Below, piece after piece: positions 9,001 to 17,544 of a stretch of 64,000 nt of DNA; the first letter of the stretch is position 1, and each line of letters starts with the position of its first letter. The notes beneath the pieces are model-generated. The model did not search any database, was not told the DNA's origin, and was given only the letters and a program-made list of their open reading frames with translations. Both the position numbers and the translations under genes were made by a program. The DNA is from Pontiella desulfatans (GTDB lineage: Bacteria > Verrucomicrobiota > Kiritimatiellia > Kiritimatiellales > Pontiellaceae): the NCBI RefSeq assembly GCF_900890425.1, contig NZ_CAAHFG010000002.1, positions 992,001 to 1,056,000 of the forward strand, in the 5' to 3' direction.

Positions 9001-11177
9001 GCGCTGTGGGCGAGGTGGATCTTGACGCCCTGGTTGGCGTCGTCGGTGTAATTCATGGTGACGCTGGCACCGGTATCGACGTCGGCGGTTTCGAGGTTGC
9101 TGAGCTGGCTGTAGTAGCTCGGTGCGCCGCCGGTGTTGAAGGTCTGCATCGACAGGCTGCTCGTGGCCTCCATACGGTCGCGCATGGAACCTTGCAGGAA
9201 GAATTCGTGCAGGTCGCCGCCGAACGCCTCGAATACATCGACCACGTAGGGGTGGTCGAGGTCGGTGGTGTTGAGCGCCACGGTGCGGCGGTAGCGTTCA
9301 ACCGACGGGTTGGCGAGGCGGTAGTCTTCGGTGTGTCCGACGCGGGCAACGGAGAGGCCGGGCAGGGTGGGGGCGTGGAACAGGTTGTTGCCGATCCGGC
9401 CTTCGTCCCGTTGGGAGTCGGCGCCGTCGATCAGCACGGAGTTGTGGCCGTAGATGGCGCGCGCATAGCCGGCCCAGCTGTAGCCGGGATCGCCGTAGAG
9501 CTCGCGCCCGAAGGCGTGCAGTCCAATGGTCAGGTTGTCGCTCTGGGTGTGGCTGCCGCCGCCCGACCAGTGCAGGTGCGACTGGATCTGCCGGTCGTCT
9601 TCGCCGTCGCCGAGCATGGTGTGGCCGAAGCCGGGCGCAACGCGGTTTTTGCTGATGTTGAGCGTGCCAGCCGAGTAGTAGGGATAACCTACGCCCTTGA
9701 TTCCGCTGGCTTCCCGGTTGGCGGCGTCGTGAATGGCGATGGCGCGCCCGTCGGGATAGTAGAAGGCATCGGGGCTGAAATAGATGCGCTTGAAGTTTTC
9801 CGTCAGGCGGCGGTCTTCGCCCTGAAGGTGCAGGCCGTTGGCGTCGGTGTAGCCGGGCGGATCCTCGTAGAAGGCCAGCAGGGAGGCCGCATACCGCACG
9901 TTGCCGGCCCAGTTGTAGTGGTAGCCGGGCGATTCGAGCGTAATCATATCCCAGCTGGCGATGCTTTGGGTCAGGTTGATGTCCACATAGTCGTTGCACA
10001 TGCGCGCCCAGTCCGGCTTGCCCAGCACCAGGGCGGCCACGATGGAATCCTTGGCATAGTCGGCAATGTTGCCGACCACCTCGTCCTTGCCGGGGCGGGT
10101 GTCCCAGGAAAGGTCGAAGATCGGCTCGATGAATTCCTGCTCGATGAAGTCGCGCGCGCTGCGGCCATCGCCGGGAACGGTTGCGTTGAAGGTGTCGGCG
10201 CTGTAGACGCGGTCGTAGATTTCCATGAGTTCGTTGAGCCGGTCGATACCGACGTGGTAGCCGGTGTCGCGGTGGAAGCGCTGCAGCAACGTCATGTTGG
10301 AGCCGATGTGGTCGAGCATCGGGTCGAACACATAGCTGCCCATGCGGTTCTTGGAGGTGATGTGCTCCCGTACACCTAGCATGGAGCTGTAGTTTGCGGC
10401 ATAGCCCACGAGGATTTCGCGGACGTATTCAGCATAGGTTTCGTCGCCGGTTTGCAGGTAGGCCTTCGAGAGGTATTCCATGGCGGTCTTCAGCCATTCG
10501 CCGCGCAGGTAGTCGCGCATGCCGGTGAAGTAGTATCGACCGTTGAAAATATTCTGGTCGGGTTTGCTAGTGTCAGCGGAGCAGTAGACCGTGTAAGGGC
10601 TGGAGGCATAGGCCGGGTCTTCCCAGAAGGGGACGGAAACCACCTCGCCCTGGGCGGAAATGCCGTAGCCGGTTTGGTTTTCGGGATAGCTCGCGTTGGG
10701 GAAATCGACGCCGTATGCATCGGTGATCACGTCGGGGTTCGACGGGCTCCACGACCAGGCCACATTGTGGTCGACCGGATGCGGGGTCTTGATGCCCGGG
10801 GTGTGCGTGGGCACACAGGCGGCGACCTGCGCCGGGGTGTATGGGTTGACCACATGGTTGTCCGCCCAGGTGACGTCGGAGGCGGCGTGGCTGTGCACCA
10901 TCAGCGGGTGCGAAAGCTGGAAGGCCTTCGAGCGGTTGGCGCCCGCATAGGTGTGGATCGTGCGCAGGTTGTTGGTATCCGCGCCATTCAGAAAAAAGAC
11001 CATGCGGTCGAGCCGGTCGGCATCGCTGCTTCCCATGGCCGGGAGGGTGTTCGCCACCGCCTGCGCGGAAGCCGCACTCGAAAAGGGCACATAAGCCGCC
11101 GTCGTTTCCGCCGCTTCGGACAGTATCGGCAATAGAAACACGCCTATCATCGGTGAAAGTATCGTTGTTTTAAGCAT
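6033..11177 (-). CDS. very large secreted heparinase II/III-like polysaccharide lyase with PA14, PKD and cadherin-like domains
   Basis: 1714 residues from the ATG at 11177 (AAAGGA upstream; signal peptide MLKTTILSPMIGVFLLPILSEAAE). The N-terminal half is an alpha-helical toroid. It is followed at about 515-860 by a heparinase II/III-type beta-sheet domain, recognisable from SHTQSDNLTIGLHAFGREL and YGHNSVLIDG. Downstream are a PA14-like domain (about 1096-1206, YSGFIDVPATGDYRFRYAGED), a PKD domain (about 1226-1312, WDLDGDGRIDF), a cadherin-like domain (about 1321-1407), an unrecognised beta domain (about 1425-1610) and a thrombospondin-type-3-like tail (SDGDGLTDAQEIALGTDPDD ... GFFKVEAQIE). 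It should eliminate uronate-containing polysaccharides outside the cell; the exact substrate (alginate, heparinoid or another) cannot be read. It is probably the last gene of the leftward lyase operon, 98 bp after its neighbour. Confidence 0.85.
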   Translation of the reverse strand: MLKTTILSPMIGVFLLPILSEAAETTAAYVPFSSAASAQAVANTLPAMGSSDADRLDRMVFFLNGADTNNLRTIHTYAGANRSKAFQLSHPLMVHSHAASDVTWADNHVVNPYTPAQVAACVPTHTPGIKTPHPVDHNVAWSWSPSNPDVITDAYGVDFPNASYPENQTGYGISAQGEVVSVPFWEDPAYASSPYTVYCSADTSKPDQNIFNGRYYFTGMRDYLRGEWLKTAMEYLSKAYLQTGDETYAEYVREILVGYAANYSSMLGVREHITSKNRMGSYVFDPMLDHIGSNMTLLQRFHRDTGYHVGIDRLNELMEIYDRVYSADTFNATVPGDGRSARDFIEQEFIEPIFDLSWDTRPGKDEVVGNIADYAKDSIVAALVLGKPDWARMCNDYVDINLTQSIASWDMITLESPGYHYNWAGNVRYAASLLAFYEDPPGYTDANGLHLQGEDRRLTENFKRIYFSPDAFYYPDGRAIAIHDAANREASGIKGVGYPYYSAGTLNISKNRVAPGFGHTMLGDGEDDRQIQSHLHWSGGGSHTQSDNLTIGLHAFGRELYGDPGYSWAGYARAIYGHNSVLIDGADSQRDEGRIGNNLFHAPTLPGLSVARVGHTEDYRLANPSVERYRRTVALNTTDLDHPYVVDVFEAFGGDLHEFFLQGSMRDRMEATSSLSMQTFNTGGAPSYYSQLSNLETADVDTGASVTMNYTDDANQGVKIHLAHSAAENLELILGDGPVYYDTSTPNSGEPGLTTPKMILRRSGTDLNTVFALVHEPFTGGATAIASVDKSIVESNGVPVELALTVNFTDGRTDHHLISLGGTNATDSADQRSMSNGPLSANASYAAAITDGTDCDLYLVGGTSASCGGKSLALPEAVITGSLLGTQRAILGEGEDGYISDINLPVGERLDREMIFIDFLKADGSVDFVDSFEIKRVDAHANGVFIAIHQDAVVRYDPASDLYKQHAVNDSNREAAQVRVRYIPSATTVPLAYINPNQGRWEREMPSETLPLHTGDITIDTRYSNGTVRVGIDAPPSGTATNAHTVSAAQIAAGTGTVVYAQAENTGGVITSPIVAQGFRNLLSAQSAGSTQPGLFCSYSQGGAVLPDVRVPEIGLSSANTYTYSGFIDVPATGDYRFRYAGEDVVLKIDGVEIGNSLTDASWLPWEVGAALQAGTHAFEMSLVWDEKGDLSLRNAGGFFLDWMPPASNTYSRIPVDAFSHTPQGALPSVALQATQNSSNLLAYTFSAVSTDDGYGSPIPASNIGWDLDGDGRIDFTGIDTLEHTYPVAGSYTVEVIALNGDGERATDTTTVLAGLAPPNEPPAASNLTVSVVENSSTDIILSGSDPEGSNLAYQVVTQPANGSLSGTAPNLTYTPDSHYSGSDSFTYTVNDGETNSPVATVSITVEALPDMPTVISIGSTSPAGGSNILTGAEGAQTRSREVIRTDTQQFAVGQSFQLADLQPGESYALTEIYLKSKTSENFDAYSDQLQIKVFTNSAGSAQLLNTYSYDLGALGDGTAASDVAGGDWVKFSLGDGLTLNGGGSYSFLVFFDGTDAANKWGFFRDDSGIYADGNQWECTTYDVADWASNPWNGVVADSNDDFMFYVAGDVVAGDPDSDGDGLTDAQEIALGTDPDDPDSVFEITGTTSLPMVGKIEVTWPSTNGVLYRVWESPDLTNWLVARDWATASTVPEDAYELDLTPSNGFFKVEAQIE

Positions 11178-11275
11178 CTGCAATCCTTTGTTTCATATCC
11201 ATGCCCCGGTAGCCAAGACACGCCGTGCAGTCCGCTGTTCGTAAATAAACTGCCAATTGTTTTCTTTTTGTGATG

Positions 11276-13801
11276 CTACTGAACGTCGGCTTCGACCTTG
11301 AAAAAGCGGTTTGAGTAGTCTGTGCTGATTTCCAGCAGTTCTTCCGGGAACGCCGCGGCGTTCGTCCAGTCGCGCACCACCGTCCAGTTGGTCAGATCGG
11401 GGCTTTCCCAGACGCGGTAGAGCACGCCCGTGGCGCTCGGCCAGGTGAACTGCATTTTTCCAGCCATCGGAAGCGGGGTGGTGCCGGTGATGTTGAAGGC
11501 GGAATCCGGGTCGTTCGGGTTCGTACCGAGCGCGATCTCCTGCGCATCGGTCAGGCCGTCGCCGTCGGAGTCGTAGTTTCCCTGATCGGGTTCAAGCTCG
11601 ATGGCGCTGATGATCGGGTCACCCTGGACGCCTTCGAGTTCCACATCGAGTTGCCCGTCGGTCACGTCGATGCTGATCTCATGGACATGTGCGGTATACT
11701 TGCCGCCCGCTTCGGAAAAGATGTCGTATGCGCCGAGAACCTGGAGGCCGTCGATGTAAACGTTGAAGGTTCGCTGCCCGGCCTGCGTCTCTGTGGGTTC
11801 TGCAAAGTGCAATTTTACGCGGTAGCTGCCGTTGGACAGGGCGAAGGAGTAGGAGCAGTCACCCACGCGGAAGGTCTGGTAGAGGCCGTCATCGGCTGAG
11901 CCGGTGATGGGGTTCGTGTGGGAACCGCTGCTCCCCCCGTCGTGCCATTTTATCCTGGTGTGTTCCCTGACGAAGCACCGGCCGTCGGACGCCATGTAGT
12001 GACGGTCGCTGCCGCAGTCGGCGCGCAGGAAGACGCGGCCGGCATAGTCGGGGTTGACGGCCAACGAAACGTCCGCGCCGAGGTTGGTGGCATTGCCGAC
12101 CACGAGGTTCCAGTAGAGCGTGTTGTGGTTGCTCCAGTTTCCCCCCGGCTCCTCAGGGCGGGTATGGTTTTCAAGCATGGCCTTGCTGTATGGCAGCTCG
12201 ACGCCGCGATAATTCTTATAGTGGTGGTAGACCATCTCATATACATCGAAATAAGTCGGCCGGCCATCGGCGGAGATGGTCAGGTTGAAGCCGTGGGTGC
12301 TGGTGCCCACGGCTGAGGGGTAAACCTGGTAGGGCAGGTGGTCTTCGCCCATGTTGTAGGCTGCATTGTATTCGAAGCATTTTCCGATCGAGCGGTTGTC
12401 GTATTCGTAGAGGTCGATACCCTGCGTCCAGGCAGTCTGTACGCAAAGGGAGAGGAAGGTGAGGCCCATGTTGGCGTGGCCTTGATCGCGCGAACTTTCC
12501 TGGCATTGGCCGTTGGCAAGCAGGTAGTTGGCAATTCGTGCGTTGGTGTGGCCCTCCTTCAGCCAGGCGATCTGCTCATCGAACAGGGCCTTGTCGTCGA
12601 GCAGGACGGCCATGGCCATTACGGCAAAGGTGGCGCCGGCATCCCAGTTGCCGTTGAACCCGGCGGCGCGGTTGTCGTTGGCGATCGGCAACAGGATGTT
12701 GCGCACGGTGTCCTTGAAGGCTTGCTGTTCGGCAACCGGCCAGGAGGTGTTGCTGCTGATGAGCAGGTCGGCGGCATGGGCGAGATAGCCCAGCCACATG
12801 GAAACCAGCCGGTGGTGGCCGAGGCCGTCGTCGGGATCCGGCGTGAAGCTCTGGACGCCGGCCCAGGTGTTGAGGATTGTGATGGCATGCGCCTCGGAGG
12901 TGGTGCTGCCGTTGATGATCCAGTCGTTGATGTAACGGATCAGCCCCGCGCCGGCATATTTGGCTGAGCTTGCGAAATTGATTCCGAACAGGTCGGTCGG
13001 CGGGATCCAGTTGTCTGAATCGATCCGGCCGCGGGTGTTGTTCATCATATCGATCCACAGTTGGTTTCGGTACGGGTCGTTTTCCGCCAGCGCTGTGGCC
13101 AGGGCATTGATTTCGGCGGCGCTCTGCAGGCAGCCGGGGTGTTTGATTCCGGTCGGGCCGGTGGTTTCGGCGATGACGGCGGTGGAGTACGTTGCTTTGA
13201 AAGTGGGCTGTGGCGTGTTGCTGTGCGGGCGGATGGCGATACCGTTCAGGTTGGCGGCGGTGGTGAAAACAAAGGTCAGCAGGCCGTCGGTGTCGGTGTT
13301 GAGCAGGTTGACGAGTTCGCTGCCTGAAAACGCCACCTGCACATCGCCGGTGTTGGTGCCGGACATGGCCTGGCTGCCCAGCAGCACCAGGTTGGAATGG
13401 CCGGTCAGGTAGAGGTCTTCCAAGGGTTGGAAAAGCCCGTTGGTGGCCACGGAGTTCCAGGTGGCCGTGCCGCTGTCGCCGCCCGTCCAGTCCTGGAACC
13501 CGGCGGAGTCCCGAACGCCGTAGACCTGGATGGTATGTGGAACCGCATTCTTGGCGTACACGGTGAATGTGGCGGAATCGACCACCTGCGTGGCGGAGGA
13601 GATGTCCGCCTTCATCATGGCGATTCGGCAGAAGTCCCCGCTGGCGTTTTTCAGGGTGAGTGCACTGCTCCAGGCCTGCGGCGTGTCGGCATGGCTTCCG
13701 CCGCGGAGGAAGGCGGAATCAACCAAGGGCAGGGTTCCGCCCAGGGCGGCACCCGAAAGCAGCAATAGAGCAAGTGCGGGATACCGGATGTGTTTATTCA
13801 C
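11276..13801 (-). CDS. secreted alginate-lyase-like protein with DNRLRE and malectin-like domains
   Basis: 841 residues from a GTG at 13801, with GAGG nine bases upstream and a signal peptide (MNKHIRYPALALLLLSGAALGG). The start lies inside the last codons of the upstream gene (8-nt overlap), implying translational coupling. Residues about 24-210 form a DNRLRE/CBM96-like module (DSAFLRGGS, RIAMMKADIS). Residues about 224-520 form an alpha/alpha-toroid of the alginate lyase (PF05426) type: NGNWDAGATFAVMAMAVLLDD, and CQESSRDQGHANMGLTFLS, a cluster typical of that family. A malectin-like carbohydrate-binding domain follows at about 634-734 (YRVKLHFAEP ... FNVYIDGLQVL). The tail is the type-3-repeat form ending NRFFKVEADVQ. 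The likely role is cleavage of an uronate-rich glycan outside the cell; substrate is inferred from family only. Confidence 0.85.
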   Translation of the reverse strand: MNKHIRYPALALLLLSGAALGGTLPLVDSAFLRGGSHADTPQAWSSALTLKNASGDFCRIAMMKADISSATQVVDSATFTVYAKNAVPHTIQVYGVRDSAGFQDWTGGDSGTATWNSVATNGLFQPLEDLYLTGHSNLVLLGSQAMSGTNTGDVQVAFSGSELVNLLNTDTDGLLTFVFTTAANLNGIAIRPHSNTPQPTFKATYSTAVIAETTGPTGIKHPGCLQSAAEINALATALAENDPYRNQLWIDMMNNTRGRIDSDNWIPPTDLFGINFASSAKYAGAGLIRYINDWIINGSTTSEAHAITILNTWAGVQSFTPDPDDGLGHHRLVSMWLGYLAHAADLLISSNTSWPVAEQQAFKDTVRNILLPIANDNRAAGFNGNWDAGATFAVMAMAVLLDDKALFDEQIAWLKEGHTNARIANYLLANGQCQESSRDQGHANMGLTFLSLCVQTAWTQGIDLYEYDNRSIGKCFEYNAAYNMGEDHLPYQVYPSAVGTSTHGFNLTISADGRPTYFDVYEMVYHHYKNYRGVELPYSKAMLENHTRPEEPGGNWSNHNTLYWNLVVGNATNLGADVSLAVNPDYAGRVFLRADCGSDRHYMASDGRCFVREHTRIKWHDGGSSGSHTNPITGSADDGLYQTFRVGDCSYSFALSNGSYRVKLHFAEPTETQAGQRTFNVYIDGLQVLGAYDIFSEAGGKYTAHVHEISIDVTDGQLDVELEGVQGDPIISAIELEPDQGNYDSDGDGLTDAQEIALGTNPNDPDSAFNITGTTPLPMAGKMQFTWPSATGVLYRVWESPDLTNWTVVRDWTNAAAFPEELLEISTDYSNRFFKVEADVQ

Positions 13802-16800
13802 TAATGCCGACCTCAAGTTTCATGAACTGCTGCAGTTCGGCGGCGGTGGGCACGCGGTTGGTGACCGATTCAAACTCGGCGTCGATCGCGACAGAGCCGG
13901 CTTCTTCGGAGCCGTTTGTCCAGACATTGGAAACCAGGTTCGTGGTCACGAGCACGTCGTAGGTCAGGCCACGGGCGGCGGCATCGAGCCGGCGCTGGTA
14001 GACATAGTTCAGGAACCCGTCTTCGAGCAGTCCCTGCGGCAGGATGGCCGCGGCATCGTCTGCCAGCGGGTCGCCGCCAAGGGCGTATTCGAGCAGGTTG
14101 TTCATGCCGTCGCCAAGGCCGCCGTATTCGGCGTCGTCGCTGTGGCCGTCGTTGACGCCTGGTGTGAGGCCGCTGTCGGCCGCCCACTGATTATAGGGCG
14201 GGGTGTTGTTGCCACCGAGATCAACAACATATTTAAGTTTCAGTCCGCCCATGCCGGTGGCGGTGGCGCCGAGGGCGTGGTCGGCCGAGACGGTCAGCGA
14301 CCAGGTCGCGGTGTTATGCTTGGTGAGCGGATCGAGGCCGGTCGTACTGTAATCGATCAGGTTGGCGGCTATGTTGTGGTCGAACGTCACGATGTTGGTG
14401 CTGTTGGCACTCGTGTCGCTGAAGACCGTGGTTTCCGTGGCACCGTTGCCCCAGTAGGGGCCAAGGCTGTCGATTTCCAGCGCGGCCAGCAAATTGCCCG
14501 GATCCACGTAGGTGACCGTGATCGTGACCGCTTCGTCGAGGGAGATCCGTCCGGTGGCGTCGTCGGTCTGCCGCCCTGAGCTGTCGATCCCGATGAAGCC
14601 GCTGTTCAGGTTGAGTGCGTCGCCGTTGGCCGCCGCCACCTGGAAGGTGAACTGCAGGTTGGGGTCGGTGGAATCCGCATAGGTGTAGGTGGCGGTGGAG
14701 CCGCCGTCTGCGAAAGCGTCCCAGCGGATGTCGCGTTCGCCCGCTAGGCCACCGATCTGCACGTTGGTTACTACACCGACCGAGGAGGTGGAGACGAGGA
14801 AGCAGGTGGAGTAGCGCTCGTCGGTGCCGTCGGAAACGGCCACCTTGAGTTCATAGGTTCCAATTTCGGAGAAGGAGGCCGTGGTGTTGGAGCTGGCTGT
14901 GGTGCCGTTGGCCGTGAAGTAGACTTCGCCCGGGCCGTAGGACTTGCTCCAGGTATAGGTGAGCGGATCGCCGTCGGCATCGGTGGCCGCCACGAAGAGG
15001 TCGTAGCCGGCGGCCGACGCGGGCGCGGTGATTTTCGGCGGGTTGTTGGTCGGGGCGTTTGTTGGGGGATCCACCAGCACCATGCCGGGGCGGTTGTCGA
15101 TCCCGACCTTGACCACCACCAGATCATCGCCATCTTTGGTGAGGCCCAAAATGTTGCCGGTCTGCTTTTGGTATTCATAGTCGATGACCTTTAAAGACCA
15201 GGGGAGGTTGATGGTTCGGATGGAACCATCGGGTTTCCAGAAGCGCATCATTTTACCGCTGCTGTCGCCGATGTAGCTCATGACGCCGGCCGGGTCGTGC
15301 ACCAGTCGGAAATCGGTGTTGTCGGAGTCCAGCACGCCATAATTGATCCATGAGGTTCCGTTCCATCCGACAATGATACTGTCGTTGGCAGTGCCATCGA
15401 TATATTTGTGTTTCGCGACGGTGTAGGGGTTGTTTTGGTAATCGACGGCGATGTTGCCCAGCATGGCAAGGAACGCGTTGGTATTTCCGTCCGAGCTGTA
15501 GGCAATGTCCGCCCGGTTGGAAGTGAGGTTGATGGTGGCAGGCAAGATCATGGATGTTCCGTCGGCCTTGGTGAAGTCCGCTCCATTGGTGGACTGTGCG
15601 TAGGTGATCCTGTCCACGAAGTGGTAGAAATTTTCGGCGTCGGGGTAGAGCGTCGGATCGGCGAGCAGCGGCGCGACCAGGTGCATGGTGTTGTTGCGGT
15701 CGAACACGCCGTGGGGATGTGTCTTGCTGTAGTAGCCGGCGCTGTTGGTTGTTCCGCCGGAAACGGTGTATTCGTAGCCGTCGTCGTAGAACACGCGGGC
15801 TTCGCTGCCGGGATCATCCGGGTCGGGGCCGCCGAGGGCAGTCCAGGTTCCGGAGCCGGCATCGTATTGGCTGAACGGAGCGCAGCGGGTGGAGTTGTCG
15901 GTGGCCTGATGGGCGCGGGCGGTGAAGTGCAGCCTGCCGTTCATGTCGTTGAAGAAAAACTGGTAGGTGAAGCCGAATCCGGGTGGGCATTCGCCGTCCT
16001 GGTCGCCCTTGAAGCTGAAGCTGGAAATGTCCAGCGGATTGTCGGAACGCCAGTACATGATGTTCTTGTAGGCATAGCGCAGGGGTAGGTGGGCTTGCGG
16101 GCTTTCGTAGCGCGGATAGTTGTGCATGTCGCCAACGATGTGCAGGTAGCCGTTTTCGTCGATGCCCAGGGAGAGCGAATGGTGGCTGTCGGCCTCTACG
16201 CCTTCGAGTACCCTGACGGTGTGGTAGGAGGCGCTGGCGACATCGTTCGACGGGTCGCCGTCATAGTTGGCGTAGAACTCTTCGGGTTGGTAGAGGGTGT
16301 TGTCGATGTGCGCGGTCTCCACCCCGTTGCTGCTAATCCTGGCCACGGTGATCCGGTAGTCGGTATCAACGTAGGCCACGAAGGTGTCGTCGCCGCGCGT
16401 CACGATCGGGCTGTAGTAGGATTGCGGCAGGAAGCTGATGTTTGGCTCGACCTGCGTGCGCCACACTTCGGTGAAGGTGTAGTTTTCCTGAGTGAGGTCG
16501 TAGGTGTTGGTATTGGCGTAGAGCTGTTCCGCGGCAGCGTAGAGCGGGTAGGGGAATTCCGGCGCCGGAGGGGTGCTGTAGGAGAAGTCGAGGCTGGGGG
16601 CGTCCGCATGGTCGTGGGGCCGGACGGCCACATTGATGTTGGCGTCGATGGCGAACACAATGGTCAGGTGGCCGTCGTCCGTGCGGCTGTTCACGGCATC
16701 GGCGATGGTTGCGTTGGATAGGCTGACGAGCCGGTTGGGTGTGCTGCCGCCGCCGTTGGTTACGGTGGAGGAACCGAGCAGCGTCAGGTTGGGATCGTTG

Positions 16801-17198
16801 GCCAGATGGAGGTCTTCCTGGGGGGTGAACATGCCGCTGGAGGTCACATTCGAGAAGGTTGCGGTGCTGCCGTCCCAGCCCTGGCCCGGTGCGGTATCCT
16901 TAACGGCCCAGGCATAGAGATCGTAGTCGGAACTGGAGTCGGCCTTGGCGTAGACGTTGAAGGCGGCCGTGTCCACCGAGCCCGTAACCGATGTGAGGTC
17001 GATCTTCATCATCGCGATGCGCAGGTTGTCGCCCGCCGCATTTTTGAGGGATGCCGCAGATCCAACGTTTTGGACGGTGGAGGCGTAGGTTCCTCCCCGG
17101 ATCATGGCGGTGTCGGTCAGCGGCAGGGTTTCGGCAAGGACAACCGAAGCGGTTGCCAGGGCGGACAGCAGGGCGGTGGTTATGGTTGGGCTTCTCAT
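13794..17198 (-). CDS. secreted BNR-propeller polysaccharide lyase-like protein (ulvan lyase PL24/25-type fold)
   Basis: 1134 residues; ATG with AGGAG upstream and signal peptide (MRSPTITTALLSALATASVVLA). A DNRLRE/CBM96-like module occupies about 23-205. A BNR_4-type seven-bladed propeller follows at about 216-706, marked by DSHHSLSLGIDENGYLHIVGD and HFTARAH. This domain type is shared by ulvan lyase families PL24 and PL25 and related proteins, so a lyase role is plausible but not proven. Then come an Ig/PKD-like domain (about 723-808), a roughly 190-residue module shared with the protein at 18718-21021, and a tail of the second type (GDGMNNLLEYALGGDPLADDAA ... FMKLEVGISE). It is the first gene of the leftward lyase operon, directly behind a promoter that overlaps a LacI-type operator. 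Confidence 0.8.
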   Translation of the reverse strand: MRSPTITTALLSALATASVVLAETLPLTDTAMIRGGTYASTVQNVGSAASLKNAAGDNLRIAMMKIDLTSVTGSVDTAAFNVYAKADSSSDYDLYAWAVKDTAPGQGWDGSTATFSNVTSSGMFTPQEDLHLANDPNLTLLGSSTVTNGGGSTPNRLVSLSNATIADAVNSRTDDGHLTIVFAIDANINVAVRPHDHADAPSLDFSYSTPPAPEFPYPLYAAAEQLYANTNTYDLTQENYTFTEVWRTQVEPNISFLPQSYYSPIVTRGDDTFVAYVDTDYRITVARISSNGVETAHIDNTLYQPEEFYANYDGDPSNDVASASYHTVRVLEGVEADSHHSLSLGIDENGYLHIVGDMHNYPRYESPQAHLPLRYAYKNIMYWRSDNPLDISSFSFKGDQDGECPPGFGFTYQFFFNDMNGRLHFTARAHQATDNSTRCAPFSQYDAGSGTWTALGGPDPDDPGSEARVFYDDGYEYTVSGGTTNSAGYYSKTHPHGVFDRNNTMHLVAPLLADPTLYPDAENFYHFVDRITYAQSTNGADFTKADGTSMILPATINLTSNRADIAYSSDGNTNAFLAMLGNIAVDYQNNPYTVAKHKYIDGTANDSIIVGWNGTSWINYGVLDSDNTDFRLVHDPAGVMSYIGDSSGKMMRFWKPDGSIRTINLPWSLKVIDYEYQKQTGNILGLTKDGDDLVVVKVGIDNRPGMVLVDPPTNAPTNNPPKITAPASAAGYDLFVAATDADGDPLTYTWSKSYGPGEVYFTANGTTASSNTTASFSEIGTYELKVAVSDGTDERYSTCFLVSTSSVGVVTNVQIGGLAGERDIRWDAFADGGSTATYTYADSTDPNLQFTFQVAAANGDALNLNSGFIGIDSSGRQTDDATGRISLDEAVTITVTYVDPGNLLAALEIDSLGPYWGNGATETTVFSDTSANSTNIVTFDHNIAANLIDYSTTGLDPLTKHNTATWSLTVSADHALGATATGMGGLKLKYVVDLGGNNTPPYNQWAADSGLTPGVNDGHSDDAEYGGLGDGMNNLLEYALGGDPLADDAAAILPQGLLEDGFLNYVYQRRLDAAARGLTYDVLVTTNLVSNVWTNGSEEAGSVAIDAEFESVTNRVPTAAELQQFMKLEVGISE

Positions 17199-17235
17199 GG
17201 CAGGGCTCCTTTTTTTCAGCCGATAGCTCTATGGA

Positions 17236-17271
17236 ATAAATGGTTTTATATAACTGTGAGGAAATGTGCAA
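17236..17271 (-). promoter_or_regulatory. promoter with LacI-type operator for the leftward lyase operon
   Basis: On the minus strand TTGCAC (17271-17266) and TAAAAC (17248-17243) are spaced by 17 bp. The dyad ATAAA-TGGT-TTTAT (17236-17249) covers the -10 box, 38 bp before the lyase start codon. A repressor bound here would block transcription of the three lyase genes. Confidence 0.65.
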
Positions 17272-17445
17272 CCTTTGCTTTGGTGAAATTCGACACGCCA
17301 TCGCTCTAAATGTTCAATCGTCTCTTTATTCTAAAACCCTTTACTGGAGTGCTATTGGGTTTTAACGCGCTCCCCGGGCGGCCCTATTGCGCCTGGCGAA
17401 CATGGCGATCCGGGGAGGTCGCTGGGCTCGGGATGGAATTTTAAG

Positions 17446-17490
17446 ATAAAGCAGTTTATTTTTGACAGGAGGCGTCCGGTGGCGTAAACA
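17446..17490 (+). promoter_or_regulatory. LacI-type operator and promoter for the PEP-CTERM gene
   Basis: The dyad ATAAA-GCAG-TTTAT (17446-17459) sits immediately before TTGACA (17462-17467), followed after 17 bp by TAAACA (17485-17490), a weak -10. The PEP-CTERM start codon is about 55 bp further. The rest of the 17199-17544 gap holds the divergent promoter above and nothing else I can name. Confidence 0.55.
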
Positions 17491-17544
17491 GGTGATAGTT
17501 CCCGGTCATACCGGGGAGGGGTTAATGACAGCAAAAGGAGAGTA

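Noticed and set aside
8730-10379. Long plus-strand open frame (549 codons) opposite the heparinase-like gene
   Set aside because: It is a shadow of the minus-strand gene: low-complexity G/V/A-rich sequence, no ribosome site, no domain. Similar shadows at 3292-4350, 6027-7232, 23141-25015, 42940-44448, 44558-46861, 51360-53222, 54012-55406 and 56969-58972 were rejected for the same reason, since each opposes a gene with clear domains and motifs.
11177-11276. LacI-type operator before the heparinase-like gene
   Set aside because: The gap contains AATAAAC and other AT-rich pieces but no ATAAA-N4-TTTAT dyad; the gene is better explained as part of the operon started at 17.2 kb.
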